NCBI RefSeq assembly: GCF_029763755.1
Contig: NZ_JARUVM010000001.1
Span: 52,484-116,483, forward strand
Direction: 5' to 3'
Length of the DNA stretch: 64,000 nt
DNA from: Luteimonas sp. 8-5
GTDB lineage: Bacteria > Pseudomonadota > Gammaproteobacteria > Xanthomonadales > Xanthomonadaceae
Below, one piece after another: positions 1 through 13,046 of this stretch. Numbering within the stretch: the first letter of the stretch is position 1; every line of letters starts with the position of its first letter. Below the pieces are notes generated by a model that saw nothing but the letters and a program-made list of their open reading frames with translations, had not been told where the DNA came from and made no database searches. The position numbers and the translations under genes were made by a program.

Positions 1-1
1 C

Positions 2-28
2 GACTTCCACCCCGCGCCCGCCGCGTGA
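2..28 (+). CDS. hflK: C-terminal tail of HflK (partial, cut by window start)
   Basis: An open frame enters from the left edge, encodes DFHPAPAA and stops with TGA at 26-28, 30 bases before hflC. HflK is almost always encoded directly before HflC, so this is most likely its last residues. Eight residues cannot prove identity; the call rests on gene order. Confidence 0.4.
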   Translation, partial: DFHPAPAA

Positions 29-58
29 GCCGCGCGGCACCCGACAGGAGCCCGGCCG

Positions 59-918
59 ATGAAGACCACTGCCTGGATCCCCCTGCTCATTGCCGCGGTG
101 CTGGCGCTGTTCGGCTCGGTGTACGTGGTCAACGAGGGCCACGTGGCGATCGTCCTGAACCTGGGCAAGGTCGTGCGCAGCGACGTCGGCCCCGGCCTGC
201 ACTTCAAGTGGCCGCTGGTCGAGACCGCCCACGTCTACGACCGTCGCCTGCAGGTCCTCGACGCCGAGCCCGAGCGCTACCTGACATCGGAGAAGAAGGA
301 CGTCAGCGTCGACTTCTTCGCCATCGGCAAGATCGAGGACGCGCGCACCTTCTACCGCGCCACCGGCGGCGACGAATCGGTCGCGGTCGCGCGCCTGGCG
401 CCGATCATCAGGGATTCGCTGCGCAACGAGATCAACTCGCGCACGCTGCAGCAGGTCGTGTCCGGCGACCGCAACGAGGTCGTGGCCCGCCAGATCGGGA
501 CGATCAACCGCGGCGCGGCCACCCTGGGCGTGAAGATCGTCGACTTGCGGATCAAGCGCATCGACCTGCCCACCGGCGGCGAGGTCATCGAGCAGGTGTA
601 CCGGCGCATGCGTGCCCAGCGCCAGCAGGTCGCCAGCAAGCTGCGCGCCGAGGGCGAGGAGTTGTCGCAGCAGATCCGTTCCGAGGCCGACCGCCAGCAG
701 GCGGTGATCCTGGCCGAGGCCGAGCGCGACGCGCAGAAGCTGCGCGGCGAGGGCGACGCGGAGGCGGCGCGGATCTACGCCGAGGCCTACGGGCGCGATC
801 CGGCGTTCTATGCCTTCCACCGCAGCCTGGAGGCCTACCGCAAGGCCTTCGCCAGCGGCAACTCGGCGATCGTGCTGGACCGCGACGACCCGTTCCTGAA
901 ATACCTGCAAGAAGACCG

Positions 919-922
<4 letters not shown>
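59..922 (+). CDS. hflC: HflC, SPFH/band-7 modulator of the FtsH protease
   Basis: 287 residues. An N-terminal hydrophobic anchor (about residues 5-22) is followed by a band-7/SPFH domain (about 25-200) and an Arg/Glu/Ala-rich helical region typical of prohibitin-like proteins. In the family, HflC pairs with HflK in a large periplasmic-facing ring around the inner-membrane protease FtsH and tunes its activity. The start ATG at 59 follows an AGGAG-type site at 47-51. The stop overlaps the next gene by four bases, and the tail of hflK lies just upstream, so this is the usual hflK-hflC operon. Confidence 0.95.
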
Positions 923-2491
<1,569 letters not shown>

Positions 2492-2561
2492 GCCCCATTC
2501 ACCGCGCCACCACCGGGTGCGGGTCAAGCTGGAGGCCAGACCGCGATCCGGGAGGCCTCCC

Positions 2562-3140
2562 ATGACACGCCTCGTACACAAGCGTTTCGTACAGATTGCC
2601 GCAACTGCCGCCGTGGCCCTCGCCGTGGCCGGCTGCGCTTCCATTCCGCGGGTGCAGACCGAGCACGATCCGTCGGTGGACTTCGCCCGCTACCAGACCT
2701 ATGGCTGGCGCGAGAAGCCCAGTGGCGGCACGGCGCTGGCCATGCAGCGCATCGTCACCCGAATCGACGAACAGCTGAGGGCGAAGGGCTGGCGCCAGGT
2801 CCCGGTCGCCGAGGCCGACGTCGTGCTCGCCGCCCACGTCGCCACCCACCAGGAACACCGGCTCGACAGCTTCTACGACGGCCCGATGTGGACCGGATGG
2901 GGCTGGTATGGCCCGTGGGCGTGGGGTCCGCCGATGGGCTATCGCACCCAGGTGACCACCTACACCGTCGGTACCCTGGTCGTCGACATGTTCGACACGA
3001 GCACCAAGCGCGCGGTGTGGAGCGCCGTGGCCGACGACACGGTGCCGAACACGCCGGCGAAGATCAACGCCGACATCGACGCGGCGGTGGCCAGGATGTT
3101 CCTCGATTTTCCGCCCGGCAAAGCGCCCCCCGGATACTGA
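2562..3140 (+). CDS. DUF4136 lipoprotein
   Basis: 192 residues with a lipoprotein signal ending in AVAGC (Cys25), so it is probably attached to a periplasmic or outer membrane leaflet. The mature part resembles DUF4136: an early DFARYQTYGW segment, a middle rich in Trp, Gly and Pro (about 110-130), and a C-terminal part ending in an amphipathic helix with FLDFPPGK. A strong GGAGG site at 2551 precedes the ATG. The function of the family is unknown. It lies alone between purA and another lipoprotein. Confidence 0.8.
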   Translation: MTRLVHKRFVQIAATAAVALAVAGCASIPRVQTEHDPSVDFARYQTYGWREKPSGGTALAMQRIVTRIDEQLRAKGWRQVPVAEADVVLAAHVATHQEHRLDSFYDGPMWTGWGWYGPWAWGPPMGYRTQVTTYTVGTLVVDMFDTSTKRAVWSAVADDTVPNTPAKINADIDAAVARMFLDFPPGKAPPGY

Positions 3141-3243
3141 GGTCGCGGTCACGATATCGCGTGGACGGGGCAGTATCTGTCCTGCAAGCGTCGCTTCCTG
3201 CGTGTAGCTACTTCAATGAATCGAAGTCGCACGGAGATAGGGA

Positions 3244-5175
3244 ATGAAGCGATCGGCATGGATGACGCTGGCTCTGGCGCTGGCGCTGGCGCTGGCGTTG
3301 GCGTTGGCAGCGGGCGCCTGCAGCGGTGACAGGAACGGCCAGGAGGCCTCGTTCACCGAAGTCCCGCAAGGCGAATGGGACGCGCTGGTCGGCCAACTGA
3401 CCACTGCAAGGGACCTGGACGAAGCAGTGGCCGCAACGCGCGAGATCCTGGCGCGCGGCGGCGTCGCCACCCGCGACGGCGAACGTGAACTGGTCGCCGC
3501 GCGTCCACCGGCAGCCTCGTTCAGCGTGAGTCCGCGGCAAGTCGAGCACATGGCGATGGAGGCGCGCGCGCGTGGTGTGCGCGCACGCCTGGAGGTTGCC
3601 GAATTCGCCCACATGCTCGCTTCCTTCGGCTGGGAGTTCCCCAATGCGAGGTCGCGAGGCGACGCGACGCAGCCGAACCCCGACATCGAGGACGGATACA
3701 CGCAGGAACGACGTTCCGGACGGCAACGCGAGCGCATGCAGGCGCGCGAATCCGCGCGCAAGGCGGAGGAGGACGCGTACAAGGTCTGGCAGGCGTCGGT
3801 CACCGATGCGCCCAATGCACGCCATGATGCAGCACGCGCCCGGATCGATGCAGCCAACAAGGCGCTGCGCGCAGCATCCGGCGCCGACTCGAAAGCGGCT
3901 GCACGGGTGGAAGTCGAAGCGGCGCGGGTGGAACTGGCCGCAGCGCGGGACGCTGCAAGGGCCGCGCGGGAGACGCTGCGCGAGCGCCAGGAAGCCCGTG
4001 AACGGGAGCGCGATGCCGTGCGCGAGTCCCAGCGCATGGAGGATCTCTACGCACGCAAAATCGGTCCCGAATACGGCGCGGGCGAGGATTTCCAGGTGGC
4101 GCTCGAGCGTTGGGCACAGGCGGCGGCGAAAGACCCGGAGGCCGACGCCAGCTTCGTGCCGCTGTTCATCACCGGCATGGCGCGGCTGCAGGATCCGCCG
4201 GTCGATCTTGCCGATCCGCAGCGCCGCGCGCTGGGACGGTCGGGCTCGGACCTCCCGGTGAAGGGGGCCGGCCCTCGCTCCGGCCAGACCCGCCTGAGCC
4301 TGCTGGAAATGCAGTTGATCATCGCCGCATTCGATCGCAATGCCGGTACGGCGGCCGACAAGGCGCTGACGGCAGCTTTCCACGATGCCGTCGATGGCAA
4401 GGCGGAAGCGGTTTCTGCGGCGCTGGCGCAGGCCCACCGCGTCGTCACGATCGCATCGCTGCAACCGGCTGTTCCACTGGACCTGGACGTCGAACCGGTC
4501 AAGGTGCATCGGCCCGTCGGCGAGGAGTTGCGGGTCCGGTTCGCTGCCGACGCCGACGACAGCGTGCGTGGAAGCGCAAGCTTGCACTGGCGACTGCTTG
4601 CCGGCGCCCCGGCGCACGCCATCTGGTCGCTGGCCGACAACGACGGCTTCCGGCTCGAGGGCGGCAGCGGCCAATCCGCGGCGCCGGACAAAGGTTATGT
4701 CGTCGATGTCCGCCAGGAAGAAGCTCACCACGGCAGCCAGGCGCGCGGATACGTGACCGCGCGTACTGCTGCGGAAGACGAGGACGCCCCCTCGCTTGAA
4801 CAGTGGAAGGAAGTCGCCCACCGCGGCTTCCAGCGCAGCGCCCAGGAGCTGATCGCGATGATGGACGCGCAGCCTCCGCCGCGCGGTTTCCAGCGGTCTC
4901 CCGAGGAACTGCTCGCCACTGCCGACGACCCGTCCCGCGGTTTCCAGCGTTCGGCCGAAGAGCTGGCGATCGAGGCCGGCTGGCTCAGGGAAATGTCGAT
5001 GCCCAGGGCCTACGCCAGCATCGAGGTCGAATACCATTGCGCGAATCCGACCACGATCCATCTCTCTGTCACCGATCCGGTGGCGGACGGCCGCGGGGAC
5101 GGAGGCGATGCCTGCACCTACACGTTCGAAACGCGCGAGGCCTTCGAGCAATGGCGGGAGGCGAACGCCTACTGA
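3244..5175 (+). CDS. Large lipoprotein of unknown function with three RGFQRS repeats
   Basis: 643 residues. The signal sequence is an almost pure Leu-Ala alternation (residues 9-22) coded by a tandem hexanucleotide, ending at a probable lipobox AGAC (Cys26). Residues about 160-280 are rich in Ala, Arg and Glu and look like a long charged helix or coiled coil. A probable globular part follows (about 285-520). Near the C terminus the motif RGFQRS(A/P)xEL occurs three times, at residues 527, 547 and 565. I do not recognise the family. The gene stands alone, with a 7-base gap to the convergent thioredoxin gene. Confidence 0.75.
   Translation: MKRSAWMTLALALALALALALAAGACSGDRNGQEASFTEVPQGEWDALVGQLTTARDLDEAVAATREILARGGVATRDGERELVAARPPAASFSVSPRQVEHMAMEARARGVRARLEVAEFAHMLASFGWEFPNARSRGDATQPNPDIEDGYTQERRSGRQRERMQARESARKAEEDAYKVWQASVTDAPNARHDAARARIDAANKALRAASGADSKAAARVEVEAARVELAAARDAARAARETLRERQEARERERDAVRESQRMEDLYARKIGPEYGAGEDFQVALERWAQAAAKDPEADASFVPLFITGMARLQDPPVDLADPQRRALGRSGSDLPVKGAGPRSGQTRLSLLEMQLIIAAFDRNAGTAADKALTAAFHDAVDGKAEAVSAALAQAHRVVTIASLQPAVPLDLDVEPVKVHRPVGEELRVRFAADADDSVRGSASLHWRLLAGAPAHAIWSLADNDGFRLEGGSGQSAAPDKGYVVDVRQEEAHHGSQARGYVTARTAAEDEDAPSLEQWKEVAHRGFQRSAQELIAMMDAQPPPRGFQRSPEELLATADDPSRGFQRSAEELAIEAGWLREMSMPRAYASIEVEYHCANPTTIHLSVTDPVADGRGDGGDACTYTFETREAFEQWREANAY
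3268..3312 (+). repeat. Tandem hexanucleotide (CTGGCG)n coding the signal peptide
   Basis: About seven copies of a six-base unit, CTGGCG with minor variants, code the Leu-Ala stretch of the lipoprotein signal. Length change by slippage would stay in frame and would lengthen or shorten the hydrophobic core rather than switch the gene off. Confidence 0.8.
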
Positions 5176-5182
5176 GGCGATG

Positions 5183-5518
5183 CTACGGGGCCGGTGGGTC
5201 GATACGCTCCAGCGCCGCGCGGATCGACCCTGTGCCCAGGGGGCGCACTACGCGCGCCAGTTCCTCGCCATCGCGAAGGAAGACCAGGGTGGGCCAGAAC
5301 TTGACCCGGAACGAGCGGCCCAGCAGCCGTCCCTGGCCGTCCTCCACCTTGATGTGGCGCACGTCCGCATGCGCCCCGAGCGCCGATTCCACCAGCGGCC
5401 TCGCGGCTGCGCAGTGTCCGCACCAGTTGGTACCGAATTCCAGCAGCACCGGGCCGCGCATGGCCTCGATGGCGCTGCGTTCGGGCTGATCGGCGCTATA
5501 GGGATTGGGATCGCTCAT
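5183..5518 (-). CDS. Thioredoxin-like protein with WCGHC active site
   Basis: 111 residues from ATG 5518; the frame is open five codons further upstream. The redox motif WCGHC (Cys33, Cys36) sits after a strand LLEFG, and the cis-Pro loop FWPTLVFL follows near residue 65-72, as in thioredoxins. There is no signal peptide, so it is probably cytoplasmic. It lies downstream of the TonB receptor on the same strand with a hairpin between, and converges on the unknown lipoprotein. The substrate is unknown. Confidence 0.85.
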   Translation of the reverse strand: MSDPNPYSADQPERSAIEAMRGPVLLEFGTNWCGHCAAARPLVESALGAHADVRHIKVEDGQGRLLGRSFRVKFWPTLVFLRDGEELARVVRPLGTGSIRAALERIDPPAP

Positions 5519-5526
5519 GCACCCAG

Positions 5527-5559
5527 CTTCCACGCCCCCCCGTTCAGGGGGGCGTGAAG
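5527..5559 (-). terminator. Strong hairpin between the TonB receptor and thioredoxin genes
   Basis: Arms CACGCCCCCC and GGGGGGCGTG around a CGTTCA loop, extended by CTTC/GAAG. There is no T-run on the minus strand, so this could be a stem that slows or stabilises the receptor transcript rather than a full intrinsic terminator. It ends 9 bases before the thioredoxin start. Confidence 0.5.
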
Positions 5560-5593
5560 CCCGCGGGATCCGTTCAGGAAACCTGGTGCCGGA

Positions 5594-8467
5594 TCAGAGG
5601 AAGTTGTATTCGAGCAGCAGCGTGTAGCTGCGCCCGCGCGGATCGGCGATGCGCGGTTCCCAGCCCGCACCCGCGGCGAAGTCGTTCATGTGCGCGGTGA
5701 ACGGCGGATCCCTGTCGAGCAGGTTCTTGATGCCGAACCCGAGCTTGAGGCCGTCGATGCCGGTCCAGGTGATGCTGTAGTTGTACGTGGTGTACGCATC
5801 GACCTTGGGGTCCCACGCCGGCGGGATGTAGGTGCCGTTGGCGACGCTCACCGGCTCCTCGTCCAGGTAGCCATGGCGGTAGAGCTGCATCAGGCTGTGG
5901 GTGAAGTTGCCGCGGGTGTAGGTGAACCCCAGCGTGTGCTTCCAGCGGATGGGCAGGTTGAAGTAGCGCACGTAGGAGCCGACCAGGTTGTCGGTATACG
6001 GCAGGGTCTCCAGCGCCTTGGTCCTGAACAGGTTGGTGTAGCTGCCGTTGAGGTGCAGCAGCCAGCGCCCGCCGGCCAGTTCGCCGGACAGGTTGGAATC
6101 GACCTCGACGCCTCGGGTCAGGCTGCCGCCGGAGTTGATGTAGCGCCGGTCGATCGCGATCACCTGGTTGTTCGCGTCGCGGATCCAGTTCGCCTGGAAC
6201 ACGTCGTAGTACTCGATCAGCACTTCGCGCGGCGCGGGGCGGATGGTGTTCTCGCGCTCGATCTCCCACCAGTCCACGCTGATGTTGAAGTTGCCCATGG
6301 GCGCATACACGAAGCCGAAGCTCTTCTGCGTGGATTCCTCCGGCTTCAGGTCTTCCTTGCCGCCGAACAACTCGTCGGGGCGGATGCTCTCGCAACCGGG
6401 AGTCGTGGTGTCGGCGACGCCGCCGGGGCAGGTGGCCGGGTCGGCGAGGTCGAGGCCGGTGTACTGGACCTCGGACACGCCGTTGAACAGCTGGTTGAAC
6501 GACGGCACCTTGAAGCCGGTGCTGTAGGCGCCGCGGAACAGCAGCGATTCGATCGGCTTGAACTTGAACGACACCTTCGGGTTGAAGGTGCTGCCGAAGC
6601 CGGTGTAGTCGTCGTAGCGGCCGGCCAGGGTGACGTCGAAACTGCGGGTCAGCGGCGCCAGCATCTCGACGTAGACCGCGCGGATGTCGCGGCTCACGTT
6701 CTCCAGTGCGTTCGCGTCGTCGAACGGTGCATTGAAGACCGGACGCCCGTTGACGCGGTTGTCGCCTTCGAACCGGAATTCCTCGCGACGCAGGTCGACG
6801 CCGGCGGCCATGGCCATCGTGCCGCCCGGCAGGTCCAGGCCGATGTCGCCCGACACGCTCGCGTCCAGCGCGGTGACGATCGATTCGCCGCCGTACATCC
6901 TCACCCCGCGCGCGGAAGCCGCCTCGAGCGCGGCCATCGCCTCCGGACTCTGCTCCTGGCCGGGCAACAGGAAGGGATTGAGCAGGCCGCTGCCCAGCAC
7001 TTCCTGCAGGGCGTCGGTGTAATGGAAGCCGCTGCCGAGGACCGAATCCGACTTGCTGGAAGCCCGCGACAGGCCGACGTCGTAGCTCCAGTTGCCGATC
7101 AGGCCGCCGATGCCGACCAGGGCACGGTAGGCGGTGGTGGTGGTCTCGATCTGGCGGGGACCGCAGGCCATGCAGCGCCAGCGGTAGGCGATCCGTTCGC
7201 CGTAATTAAGCTGGCCGGCGCCGAAGTAGTCCGCCAGGGCGTCATAGACCATGTCGTAGGACTCGCCGGTGACCGGATACCAGGTATCCGGTCCGAAAGT
7301 GGAGCCGGGCGAGATCTGGTTGGGCTCGAAGGTCTTGGAGACCTCAACCCTGGAAGCGGACAGCTCGGCATAGGCTTCGTGCACCGAGCCGATCCGGAAC
7401 GTCGCGCGGCCGACGAAATCGATGCTGTCCATGGGCTGCTGGATCACGGCCGCGGCCGGGTAGTCCCAGGCGCAGGCGTAGCGCGATGCCGGGACGTTCC
7501 AGATCTGGTATCCGTACGGCCCCATGTTGTCGCCGCCGCTCTCGCAACCTTCCGCACCGGGCAGGTTGAGGATGTTGATCGCGGTCATGGTGCCGTTGCC
7601 GGCCGGATCGGTCAGCCCGGCGCCGATCAGGTTGATGTCGGCCTGGGTGCCGGTGCGGTTGAACACCGTGGCGAACGGCGTGCCGCGGGTGTCGGGCGAC
7701 AGGCCGCGGTCGGGCTGGAAGGCATTGGAGAAATCGCGGTCGTCGCCGCGCAGGATCGTGTTGCGCTTGACGCTCAGCGTGCCGAAGGCGTTCCAGCCGT
7801 CGCGGTCGAGGTCGCCGTGGCCGAACAGGATGCTGCCGCGATAGATGTTGCCGCCGCCGGCTTCGCTGACGTCGACGAAACCGGTCACCTGCGCGCCCTG
7901 GAAATCGCGCCGGGTGATGAAGTTGATTACGCCGCCGATGGCGTCGGTGCCGTAGACCGCCGAGGCGCCGTCGCGCAGCACCTCGACCCTGTCGATCGCC
8001 GCGAACGGGATCGCGTTGAGGTCGACCGCGCGGCCCTTCAGGCCATGGGTCGCGACGCGGCGGCCGTTGAGCAGCACCAGGGTGGCGTCGGCACCCTGGC
8101 CGCGCAGGTTGGCGCCGGAGACGCCGTTGTTGCCGCGCTGGTCCTCATGCACGATGCCGCTGTTGCTGGCCAGGTTGTCCGAGCCGTTGCCGGCGACGTT
8201 GAGCACCATCAGCAGCTGTTCGGCCGAGGTGATGCCCTGCTGGTCGATCTCCTCGCGCGTGACCGTGGTGATCGGCAGCGCCTGCTCGACCTCGATGCGG
8301 TTGATGCGCGAACCGGTGACCGTCAACCGGTCCAGGGTCTTGACCTGGTCGTCGGTCTCTTCGGTGTCGGAAGTGGTGCCGGCCTGCTGGGCCATCGCCG
8401 GCATCGCAAGGACGGCGGCAATGGCGAGACACAGGACCCGGGCCTTGCAGGGCTTGGACGCGGTCAT
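5594..8467 (-). CDS. TonB-dependent outer membrane receptor
   Basis: 957 residues. The signal peptide ends near AMAQQ (residue 27). A TonB-box-like stretch LDRLTVTGSRI follows, then a plug domain with NVAGNGSDN, LRGQGADATLVLLNGRRV and the DRVEVLRDGASAVYGTDAIGGVINF segment typical of the family. The long C-terminal beta barrel ends in an aromatic-type terminus, YTLLLEYNFL. Such receptors import siderophores, cobalamin, glycans or peptides using TonB energy; the ligand cannot be read here. A good GGAGGAAACCG site precedes the ATG. gcvP lies 75 bases upstream on the same strand, which is probably incidental. Confidence 0.93.
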   Translation of the reverse strand: MTASKPCKARVLCLAIAAVLAMPAMAQQAGTTSDTEETDDQVKTLDRLTVTGSRINRIEVEQALPITTVTREEIDQQGITSAEQLLMVLNVAGNGSDNLASNSGIVHEDQRGNNGVSGANLRGQGADATLVLLNGRRVATHGLKGRAVDLNAIPFAAIDRVEVLRDGASAVYGTDAIGGVINFITRRDFQGAQVTGFVDVSEAGGGNIYRGSILFGHGDLDRDGWNAFGTLSVKRNTILRGDDRDFSNAFQPDRGLSPDTRGTPFATVFNRTGTQADINLIGAGLTDPAGNGTMTAINILNLPGAEGCESGGDNMGPYGYQIWNVPASRYACAWDYPAAAVIQQPMDSIDFVGRATFRIGSVHEAYAELSASRVEVSKTFEPNQISPGSTFGPDTWYPVTGESYDMVYDALADYFGAGQLNYGERIAYRWRCMACGPRQIETTTTAYRALVGIGGLIGNWSYDVGLSRASSKSDSVLGSGFHYTDALQEVLGSGLLNPFLLPGQEQSPEAMAALEAASARGVRMYGGESIVTALDASVSGDIGLDLPGGTMAMAAGVDLRREEFRFEGDNRVNGRPVFNAPFDDANALENVSRDIRAVYVEMLAPLTRSFDVTLAGRYDDYTGFGSTFNPKVSFKFKPIESLLFRGAYSTGFKVPSFNQLFNGVSEVQYTGLDLADPATCPGGVADTTTPGCESIRPDELFGGKEDLKPEESTQKSFGFVYAPMGNFNISVDWWEIERENTIRPAPREVLIEYYDVFQANWIRDANNQVIAIDRRYINSGGSLTRGVEVDSNLSGELAGGRWLLHLNGSYTNLFRTKALETLPYTDNLVGSYVRYFNLPIRWKHTLGFTYTRGNFTHSLMQLYRHGYLDEEPVSVANGTYIPPAWDPKVDAYTTYNYSITWTGIDGLKLGFGIKNLLDRDPPFTAHMNDFAAGAGWEPRIADPRGRSYTLLLEYNFL

Positions 8468-8542
8468 CGGTTTCCTCCCCAGGAGACGGTAACGGGCCTA
8501 ATCTAATCCAGATCGGGCCCGGGGAGGCAACCGCGGGCCTGA

Positions 8543-11494
<2,952 letters not shown>

Positions 11495-11507
11495 GTCGTG
11501 GAAGGGC

Positions 11508-11727
11508 GCCCCTCTGTCCTTTTGCCTGAGAGTTTGGAAGCGCCCGGCGGGTGGGGAGGGATCCCTGCCGGTCATGCTTCTTGCCCCTTCGGCGCCGGTT
11601 CTCCACGGGGGAGCCGGTCTCTCCAGAGTGTGTGCACGCGGCGGTTGTGGGGCCTGAGCGATTACGGGCGTTTGCGCCTTCGGCAGCGGCTTCCGGCCTG
11701 GGCCGGCGGGGCCGCTTCTCCCACCGC
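11508..11727 (-). promoter_or_regulatory. Tandem glycine riboswitch upstream of gcvP
   Basis: On the minus strand two aptamers can be read. Aptamer 1 (11727-11641) has GGTGGGAGA, GCCGAAGGCGCAA and ATCGCTCAGGC. Aptamer 2 (about 11635-11508) has CTCTGGAGAG, GCCGAAGGGGCAA and the hallmark CTCTCAGGCAAAAGGACAG. These are the conserved glycine-riboswitch cores. The second ends about 14 bases before the gcvP ATG, close enough to reach the ribosome-binding site. In the known family, glycine binding turns on gcv expression. Confidence 0.93.
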
Positions 11728-11740
11728 GTACTGCCCCTGA

Positions 11741-11746
11741 AGTATA
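11741..11746 (-). promoter_or_regulatory. Candidate -10 box for the gcvP riboswitch transcript
   Basis: TATACT on the minus strand lies 14 bases before aptamer 1, a fitting place for a -10 element, with transcription starting near 11733. No convincing -35 box is seen at the usual spacing. Confidence 0.5.
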
Positions 11747-11760
11747 GCTTGCGGGGGGTT

Positions 11761-11783
11761 GTGGGAGCGGCCGTAGCCCGGAC
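11761..11783 (+). repeat. Degenerate copy of the REP-like element
   Basis: GTGGGAGCGGCCGTAGCCCG resembles one arm of the dispersed palindrome (GTGGGAGCGGCGGAAGCCGCGA) with several changes. It lies between the gcvP promoter and the divergent MFS gene. It may be a decayed copy or chance. Confidence 0.35.
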
Positions 11784-11792
11784 AATAAGCCG

Positions 11793-13046
11793 ATGCTCCC
11801 CCACCGGGTTCCCCACTATCGTCGCCTGGCCTTGCTGCTGGGCGGCCTGGCCATGTTCGGCCCGTTCTCGATCGACACCATCTTCCCGGCGTTCCCGGCG
11901 ATCGGTGCCGACCTGGGCGCCGACAAGCTGGCGATGCAGCAGACGATCAGCGTGTACCTGGTGGCCTATGCGCTGATGAGCGTGGTCCACGGGCCGCTGT
12001 CGGACGCCATCGGGCGGCGGCGGGTGATCCTGGGCGGCCTGGGCGTATTCACCTTGGCCTCCGTGGGCTGCGCGCTGTCCACGGATTTCGTGGTGTTGCT
12101 CGCGTTCCGTGCATTGCAGGGCCTGTCGGCCGGCGTCGGCCTGATCGTCGGCCGCGCGGTGATCCGCGACGTGCTCCAGGGCGACGACGCGCAGCGGCTG
12201 ATGAGCCACGTCTCGATGATCTTCGGCATCGCTCCTGCGATCGCCCCCATCGTCGGCGGCTGGATCCTGGGCTGGAGCCGCTGGCCGATGATCTTCTGGT
12301 TCCTGGTGGCGTTCTCGCTGCTGCTGATGCTGGCCACCTGGCGCGCGCTGCCGGAGACGCACCCGCCGGACATGCGCCTGGCCCCCGACGTGCGACGGTT
12401 GCTGCGCGACTACGTCGCGATCTTCGTCAACCCGCGCTTCCAGCGCCTGGCCGCGGCCGGCACCTTCAACTTCAGCGCGCTGTTCCTGTACATCGCATCG
12501 GCGCCGGCGTTCGTGCTCGACACGCTGCGCCTGGACGAACGCGGCTTCGGCTGGTTCTTCATCCCGATGATCAGCGGCATGATGCTCGGTGCCTTCATCT
12601 CCGGGCGCCTGGCCGGCAGGATCACCGGCGTCTTGCAGACCCGCCTGGGTTTCGCCTGCTGCGGAGCGGCGGCGCTGGCCAACATCGCTTATTTCGGGAT
12701 GGTGGACGTGGTGTCGGTTCCCTGGGCGGTGCTGCCGATGATGTTCAATGCGTTCGGCATCGCGCTGGTGTTCCCGATCCTGACCCTGGCGATCCTCGAC
12801 ATGTACCCTCGCCAGCGCGGCAGCGCGTCGTCGCTGCAGGCGTTCACCGGGCTGGTCTGCAACGCGCTGGTGGCGGGGGTGCTGTCGCCGCTGCTGAGCG
12901 GGAATCCGCTGCACCTGGCGATCGGGGCGGGGATGTTCACCCTCGCGGGCTGGGCCTTCTGGCGCTGGGAACTGCATGCCGGTACGCGCATGCCCCCAGG
13001 CGACCCCGAATACGCGGCGGCGCTGGAACCTACCGAACGCCTGTAG
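11793..13046 (+). CDS. Bcr/CflA-type multidrug MFS exporter
   Basis: 417 residues and about 12 hydrophobic segments, an inner-membrane proton-coupled exporter. The start of the protein ([19 protein letters not shown]) and the loop 2-3 motif [16 protein letters not shown] are typical of the Bcr/CflA drug-resistance branch, as is [21 protein letters not shown]. The family exports drugs such as bicyclomycin, chloramphenicol or sulfonamides; the substrate is not predictable. It is divergent from gcvP and its 3' end overlaps the convergent Rieske gene by 17 bases. Confidence 0.9.
   Translation: MLPHRVPHYRRLALLLGGLAMFGPFSIDTIFPAFPAIGADLGADKLAMQQTISVYLVAYALMSVVHGPLSDAIGRRRVILGGLGVFTLASVGCALSTDFVVLLAFRALQGLSAGVGLIVGRAVIRDVLQGDDAQRLMSHVSMIFGIAPAIAPIVGGWILGWSRWPMIFWFLVAFSLLLMLATWRALPETHPPDMRLAPDVRRLLRDYVAIFVNPRFQRLAAAGTFNFSALFLYIASAPAFVLDTLRLDERGFGWFFIPMISGMMLGAFISGRLAGRITGVLQTRLGFACCGAAALANIAYFGMVDVVSVPWAVLPMMFNAFGIALVFPILTLAILDMYPRQRGSASSLQAFTGLVCNALVAGVLSPLLSGNPLHLAIGAGMFTLAGWAFWRWELHAGTRMPPGDPEYAAALEPTERL

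Noticed and set aside
3208..5151. 647-codon minus-strand open frame opposite the unknown lipoprotein
   Set aside because: Considered because the lipoprotein is itself unrecognised. The plus frame has a signal peptide, lipobox, ribosome-binding site and translated repeats; the minus frame has none.
5690..8506. 938-codon plus-strand open frame antisense to the TonB receptor
   Set aside because: Val/Gly/Ala-rich shadow; the receptor reads with complete plug and barrel motifs.
11641..11727. Possible additional REP-like arm (CGGCAGCGGCTTCCGG)
   Set aside because: Part of the first glycine aptamer; the match to the element is only partial.
11495..11785. N-terminal extension of gcvP through the riboswitch
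   Set aside because: The region matches conserved RNA cores and starts with low-complexity residues not seen in GcvP.
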